Assembly (NCBI GenBank): GCA_033032175.1
Contig: CM065323.1
Coordinates: 6,634,001 to 6,698,000, forward strand
From: Saturnia japonica
Lineage: Eukaryota; Arthropoda; Insecta; Lepidoptera; Saturniidae
Direction: 5' to 3'
DNA length: 64,000 nt
The position numbers and the translations under genes are program-made. The stretch's first letter is position 1; each line of letters begins with the position of its first letter. Under the pieces are notes generated by a model, which saw nothing but the letters and a program-made list of their open reading frames with translations, did no database searches and had not been told where the DNA came from. This document shows positions 58,601 through 64,000 of the stretch, in pieces.

Positions 58601-59877
58601 AGTATCTTTCATATGGTGTGCCTATCGAGAAATTTGGACAAAAAATTAAATTAATTAATATAGACAATAAGACGCTTTTAATAAATTATTTTCAATGCTG
58701 AAATCGTTATTATATTTGTTTTAATTTTCACTAGGCTTAACAAAGAAATAGGAGTAAACTATCATGGCAGTACCAAAGAAAGTGCGAGTTGTGCTGTGTT
58801 CGCTAGTAGTTACATTTTAAGACGCATTTTGAGTAAACTATATAATCAATGTATTTTCTCTTTTCTTTAATTTAAAAGCTCGGCTCTTGTCGGTGAAGCA
58901 GTTGCAACTATTTCCTATCGTTTGCCTTCCTTTTGATATCTTGATACGATACAACTCCCACTTTATCCTTCACTTGTTGCAAAAAGCTTCGGCTGTCTTT
59001 CTCTACCTCGCTTTCCTTAAATTTTTTCTTCAAAATTTGTTTTAAAAAACTTGTCGTACCGTATCGAATGTCCAATCATCTTTCCTCTTCTGTTCTTATA
59101 TTCTTCTATTATTAATTATTATTACTATAATTATCAATATATTATTACTATTCAATTAAAAAAAGTTTCACAAGCACGTTCTAGAGATTACAACCAACAG
59201 TATTTCTATCTATATTGCCTAATAGGATATTATGCAAATAGAGGTTTATTTTTAGAATATGTAAATGAACCGAGAAATAAGATTTATGATGACATCGAAT
59301 AAATTTACAATCGATAGAGATAAATATCGATAAATATACCGCACTAGAACGTATCTACGTTTGATACGATTCAGTCTGTAAGGTTGGCCCGATATCCGCG
59401 CGCGCTGCAACGTGCTTTTCATACGCCACGATATTACGAACAACATTAATTGGCAATACGTGAACCCGATAGTTTGAATTTCGTATTTCGATATTTTTGT
59501 TTCGAAGTTATAACTTCGAAAGTGCTACCGGTTTTCTATTTGTATTATTTCCGGCCAGTGTTATCTGAAAGTGTTCTGTGATCTGGAAAACGTTTTTTAA
59601 CATCGAATTTGGAATACTTCTATCGATATACAGGTGAATAGCAAAATTATATATAAATCACTATGATTAAAGAGAAACCAAACACTTAATTTTTCACTAT
59701 AATTGGTAAGGTATACAACATTTTAATAAAATACCTAGATATTTTTTTACTTCCTTCGCGAATTTATATTTTATTAAGAATACTTATAAATTATTTTACG
59801 ATAATTGATACATATTATTGTTATATTGCATTTAAACAAAACTGCCGTTAAAATACTAAACTTGCACATGTAGCTTA
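58601..59877. other. Unassigned DNA
   Basis: Nothing recognised. The 83-codon frame at 59,051-59,302 is Tyr- and Asn-rich, AT-driven and without a domain. Confidence 0.4.
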
Positions 59878-60015
59878 TTGACAGATTTTCAGCTTGAGGG
59901 TGTTGGTCTACAAAGTGATATACAACCATGATTTGGTCACTATATATTTTACTTCACAAACTCAGACTCATTGTAGGATTTAAAACCACGTGGATAATTG
60001 GGGTCACTGAGTTTG
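59878..60015 (-). mobile_element. SINE family C, diverged middle fragment
   Basis: The minus strand contains ACCCTCAAGCTGAAAATCTG and further words of the head-proximal region in order (GAAGTAAAATATATAGTGAC-like; CAATGAGTCTGAG). The B box is poorly preserved. Confidence 0.4.
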
Positions 60016-60082
60016 CAATCGTTTTAAAATGTAACATGTAAAATTAAATGCGTTTCTTGGTGTCAGATGAGCTTTATTATCA

Positions 60083-61310
60083 AGGTGTGCCGGGGCTCCG
60101 CACGCGTTTTATTGTACATTATTATATATTGATTTCGGTTTAAAGAATTTTTATTACTCAAAAAAACATAGTTTACTTATTGAGAATTATATAAATATTT
60201 GTTACAATTCATAAATTTTAAAACATATATTGATTTAAAAAGTAACATAACAGAACAGAAGTATTTTTAATATCCCTTGAAATGTATAAAATTTGTGTCT
60301 CTATGACAGATTTTATCAAAGTTTCTGTTAACAAAATGATATGATTTTATATGAAACTACCCAATGATGCATTTTAATTCCTCCAGCTTCCCTGGTGACA
60401 ACAAGCTTCTTACATTTGAATTGTAGAATTTACGTGCATTTGGGATACTAATCATAAGTTTTTATAATTACTTTTTTATTTAATCATTATCTATGGAAGG
60501 TTTTTCTATATATTACCTACTGTTTCAATTTTTTTACTATTTTCGGTATACCTTTGTTATATCCTTGTCTCCATTTCTTATACGAAATTTTAATTCTTCT
60601 TGTATTCCAGTTAGATATTTTCTTTGAGCGAATATTTGATCTGAATATATTTTTATATTATGTTGTGGTATAGATTTATTGTGTAGAATATGTTTGACAA
60701 TAGAAGCAGACTCGAAATTTTTTTTTATAGGACGGCTTTTATTTTCCCAGTCTCATATATTTTGTGTATTTATGGTGGTTTTTATTATAGATAAATGATT
60801 TTTTTTTTATTTATACATATTGACAGTTCATATACCCTATCAATTGAGAAATGTCATGTTTTTGCCGTGTACAATTTTCATCAAAATTGGTTGAGGAATT
60901 ATCGTAAATGTTTTTTTTTTTACGTATTTCTTTAATTGTGAAATAACGTATGCATCCCATCCTGTTTACGAAATTTTGTCAAAAGCGGTTGAAACTTAAT
61001 ACAAATAAAATGTTGCGTTTTTTATTTTTATTTTAATAAAATTTTTGACAACCTGTCTAGCTTATTAATTGAAACGACTTGTACTTCCGGTATACAAAAT
61101 TTCATTAAAATCGGTAATGAATTAATGAAATTTTAAATTGTTAGGTATTTTTCTACGATTTTTAAAAGTATTGTTAAAAGTTATCCGTATATAAAATTTC
61201 ATGAAAATCGGTTAAGAATTAAGAAAGATTTTTTTTACCATTTCTAAAAATAATTTTGAATTTCTTATACCCTATCAATTGACCAGTGACATTAGCATCC
61301 CCTGGAAAAG
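60083..61310 (-). mobile_element. Helitron-like element, family HL, long copy
   Basis: The left edge TGTGCCGGGGCTCCGCACGC, then GTTTTATTGTAC, matches the HL outer arm at 29,880. A diverged stretch follows, then four or more units of the CGTGTACAATTTTCATCAA type (near 60,871, 60,967, 61,093 and 61,191). No right end identified and no coding. The long span may include other inserted AT-rich DNA. Confidence 0.4.
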
Positions 61311-61671
61311 AAATTCTTAATGGCATATTCGTGATCGTATCGCATCGCATATTCGTGGCATATAGTACGCCTATCGGGAAATTTGGACATAAAATTAACT
61401 GTACAAACAGAACTAACTACATACTTATTAATATAGATGACCATAGCGGAGAGGAAACAGCTAGCTTAGTCTTCGTCCAAGTGCAGCCGCCCGAAGCAGC
61501 TTCGATTTACATAAAATTTCAACGGGAGCATGGGATTTAAAAACGAAAATTAGCCCAATTGCTGCGAGAGATCCTGACGACAGAGTCGTGAATCGTTAAA
61601 AAAACCATACATGATAGGGAGGGAGATATGGTAGTTGCTATGAAGCCTTTTACATACTGTCATTATCACAG

Positions 61672-61877
61672 TAAGGGCTTGTGTAGAAGACGCCGCGGAC
61701 GCGCCGCAATACTGTGTCTACGGACCGCCACTGTACCGCGGCCGCGCCGCCAGCACACCGTGATTTCTAAAAATGTATGTTATGTAGCAAATTTTACGGA
61801 GGCGCGGCTGCTCGGTGGCGGCCAGTTTACACAGCATTGTGGCGGCGCGTCCGCGGTTCCGTCTACACAAGCCCTTA
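61672..61877. mobile_element. GC-rich fold-back MITE
   Basis: Element 61,674-61,875 (202 bp) starts AGGGCTTGTGTAGA and ends with the exact reverse complement TCTACACAAGCCCT. The long inverted arms also share CCGCGGACGCGCCGC and ACTGTGT/ACACAG, about 45 bp with small gaps. TA flanks both sides (61,672-61,673; 61,876-61,877), so a TA duplication is possible. The interior repeats GC-rich words (CGCGGCCGCGCCGCC and GGAGGCGCGGCTG) in inverted order. No coding; frames on both strands here (61,628-62,044) are translations of the element and its flank. Confidence 0.65.
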
Positions 61878-62734
61878 GACTTTATTCGTACAAAGTTACT
61901 GTTAAAGGTCTTCCCAATCGCAGTCGTATTCTTCTTGTAAATTTCTTCCGGCCCTCGCTTCTTGTTTTCGGTTCGATGTCTAAAAAAAATTATACCCAGT
62001 CGGACTGCGTTTCGCTTAAATAACATTTGATAAAAACTATGCATTATAATAGATTTATGACAGGTCGATAATTTTAGGGAAGTAGGAAAAAGTTTCGAGA
62101 CGTGCTATTATTAGAATATTTGCTTACGATACTCGGACCTATAAGTTTTTAATGTGTGCATGTTCTCAACGCGAATGTGAAATCCTATTCATATCTTCCA
62201 GTTTATACACAATGTTTGTAGATAATTCTAGATTTTCCAAATATTTCTTTATTGTTCGAAAGTGTACACATTTTTATACATATCTTAAATTTACAAATTT
62301 ATGTTCTTGTGCGGTTTTACCATGCAGATTGTACGTAGTGTGTACTAGCTGGCCTTAAATCTGTACTTTGATATGAAGCTGGAAAAAACCGATTGAGGCA
62401 CGTTCGTAATTCAGTTTTAATAAATAATTTTGTTACAGTTTCCTGTTATTATCGTTCCAATAACCTTGTATAATAATTAGTTGCGGTAATATCTAGGTTA
62501 TGCCACTAAGTACCATTTCACGCACGTGTATTTCTTGGTTACAATTCAATGAATAAACAACTAATAGTTTTAATTAAATAAAAAAGGTGGACTATTATAT
62601 ATATCAAATACGTGATATCCGTAAAAAAGCAAAACACATTAGGTTAAATTAGATTTATAGGTTTTATTGTTATCATATGCGCTTGAATTGATATAGTATG
62701 TATATAATGTTGTTTTTTGTGTATGTTTTCAGCC
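61878..62734. other. Unassigned AT-rich DNA
   Basis: Nothing recognised. Confidence 0.4.
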
Positions 62735-62900
62735 ATAGCTTATTTGTTTATGAACCGATTTGGATGATTCTTTTTTTCTTGGATAGCGGGTGCCTCAATG
62801 ATGGTCCCAATTTAATTATTTCAACTTCGAAGATACACCAGGGAACACTTCAAAATCATTGAAGATATGTAGTTTTCTTTTTAGTTTAAAATTGTCTTGT
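62735..62900 (+). repeat. Dispersed repeat family E, copy
   Basis: AACCGATTTGGATGATTCTT and AACTTCGAAGATACACCAGG, then GAACACTTCAAAATCATTGAA, nearly identical to 30,780-30,897. Confidence 0.7.
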
Positions 62901-63244
62901 TTATTTTATATGAACTTCACAGCACATTTGTTGGAAATTAAAAAAAATTTGAATATAATGTTAAAGTGCCAGTTACGAATATCTTGTATGCCTACTTAAA
63001 TGTTTCTGATAAATTGTTTTGACTAAACATATTGAGACGGTTTTTCTACATATTTTATTAATATCCACCCGCTCGTATATTCGTTACGGAGAATTAAAAA
63101 AAAAATATTAATCCTTTTTTTAAATATTTCTTTTGAATATATGAATCAGAAACAGTGTCTATTTGATCCGATAGCTCGAGCGAGATGTCTTCAATTCAAG
63201 CCGGTCGTTGCCTGCTTATAAACCAATAGTACGAATACTTTTTT

Positions 63245-63395
63245 ATATAACTAAGATGACAAACAAGCAAACGTCCCCCCCGATGGTATGTCAAGGTATC
63301 ACAAGCACGTTGCCGTTCTTAACCCCCTACCCCCAAGGAGCTCTGAAGAACACAATAAAAAGTTATTTGGCTGCGATAAGAATAAAGATGTTTGA
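63245..63395 (+). repeat. Dispersed repeat family D, copy 3 (partial)
   Basis: AACTAAGATGACAAACAAGC, GCACGTTGCCGTTCTTAACC, CCTACCCCCAAGGAGCTCTG and GGCTGCGATAAG keep the order of 11,170 and 20,808. It stops before the distal part. Confidence 0.55.
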
Positions 63396-64000
63396 CGCCT
63401 TAATTCTCAAACGTGTATTTGTCACACTTGACATTGGCGAAATTGACTACACAAGCAGATTTCCAAAATAAAAATAGGATAAAGATGAGGAAGAAAAACA
63501 CTTTATCAAAAAATTTTTTTTCTTTAATATGCATATATCATTAATTGTTGCTTATTATTAACTTGCATATGGTGGAATATGTAGTTAAAAATATATTTCA
63601 ATTAGCTCGTTATTTTGTGTTTGTGTGTGTAATCCTACTCGCTCTTTAAAATGTTTATAAGCGTATAATCTGTATAACGTACATGAATACTCGAGCAACT
63701 ACCCTTTGCGAGCAAACGGTCAAACTCTGAAGACTCTTCAAACAACCTCACTTTCAGCGAAACTGTACAAGTAAGCACAACTATCTAGAAAGAGCAAGAC
63801 TGATATATTAAAATTACCCTTTTCCAACTTTTTATCGTTTATATCGCGAATAGAAATGTTCTCTTTCTTTTTGTTGGTGCTATACATTCATGTTGAGCCA
63901 TTTTGTTTTGTACATCAATAATTTTGTATTGCTTTCAAGTTTTATTCTGCCATAAATTGAAATTATCTAGATTCACGGTAGTGTATCAGCCAAGTTCGGA
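63396..64000. other. Unassigned AT-rich DNA
   Basis: Nothing recognised up to the window edge. Confidence 0.4.

Noticed and set aside
61628..62044. Frames of 131 (plus) and 108 (minus) codons
   Set aside because: Both overlap the GC-rich fold-back MITE. Arg-rich translation comes from its inverted GC arms.

Overview
The window reads as AT-rich nuclear DNA from an insect, most likely a moth or butterfly. This rests on the mix of degenerate repeats: tRNA-derived SINEs, many small Helitron-like elements ending in CTAG, non-LTR retrotransposon tails of a type common in Lepidoptera, and a mariner of about 1.29 kb. The organism call is inference from repeat content. No host gene could be supported. 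No open frame is long, most are chance AT-rich frames, and every stretch of recognisable protein similarity belongs to a transposable element and is broken. I treat the window as intergenic or intronic.

Layout. From 1 to 6 kb there are fragments of two non-LTR elements, one with RNase H-like and Cys/His motifs at 1.7-2.2 kb, two copies of a tRNA-derived SINE (family A) and one copy of a second SINE (family B). From 7 to 16 kb there are short LINE ends, a Helitron-like element, a dispersed repeat (family D), copies of a third SINE (family C) and an RTE-like C-terminus at 16.0-16.3 kb. From 17.8 to 22.4 kb lie a small inverted-repeat element, a broken reverse transcriptase with a C-terminal endonuclease-like segment (18.4-19.6 kb), and a complete hAT-like MITE with a perfect 8-bp target duplication (22.1-22.4 kb). 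The clearest single element is the mariner at 25,510-26,795: TA duplication, roughly 31-bp terminal repeats, and a transposase carrying two stops and two frameshifts.

From 29.8 to 42.3 kb the window is dense in Helitron-like copies, including a head-to-head pair, a nest with a SINE inside, and two adjacent copies in the same orientation. It also holds a solo LTR with a 4-bp target duplication and a TTAA-bounded piggyBac-like fragment. The 48.3-50.4 kb stretch holds a LINE end split by a Helitron-like insertion, then a degenerate LTR element whose GC-rich leader carries a 32-bp tandem repeat. The last 14 kb is mostly featureless AT-rich DNA with an inverted SINE pair, more Helitron-like copies and a GC-rich fold-back MITE at 61.7-61.9 kb.

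The elements do not form a pathway; what links them is insertion history. Nested and split copies give relative ages. I found no convincing undescribed biological system. The most interesting objects are the broken RT/endonuclease element, the palindromic Helitron-like pair, the hAT-like and fold-back MITEs, and unclassified families E and G. Element boundaries without stated termini are approximate, judged by eye from copy-to-copy comparison.
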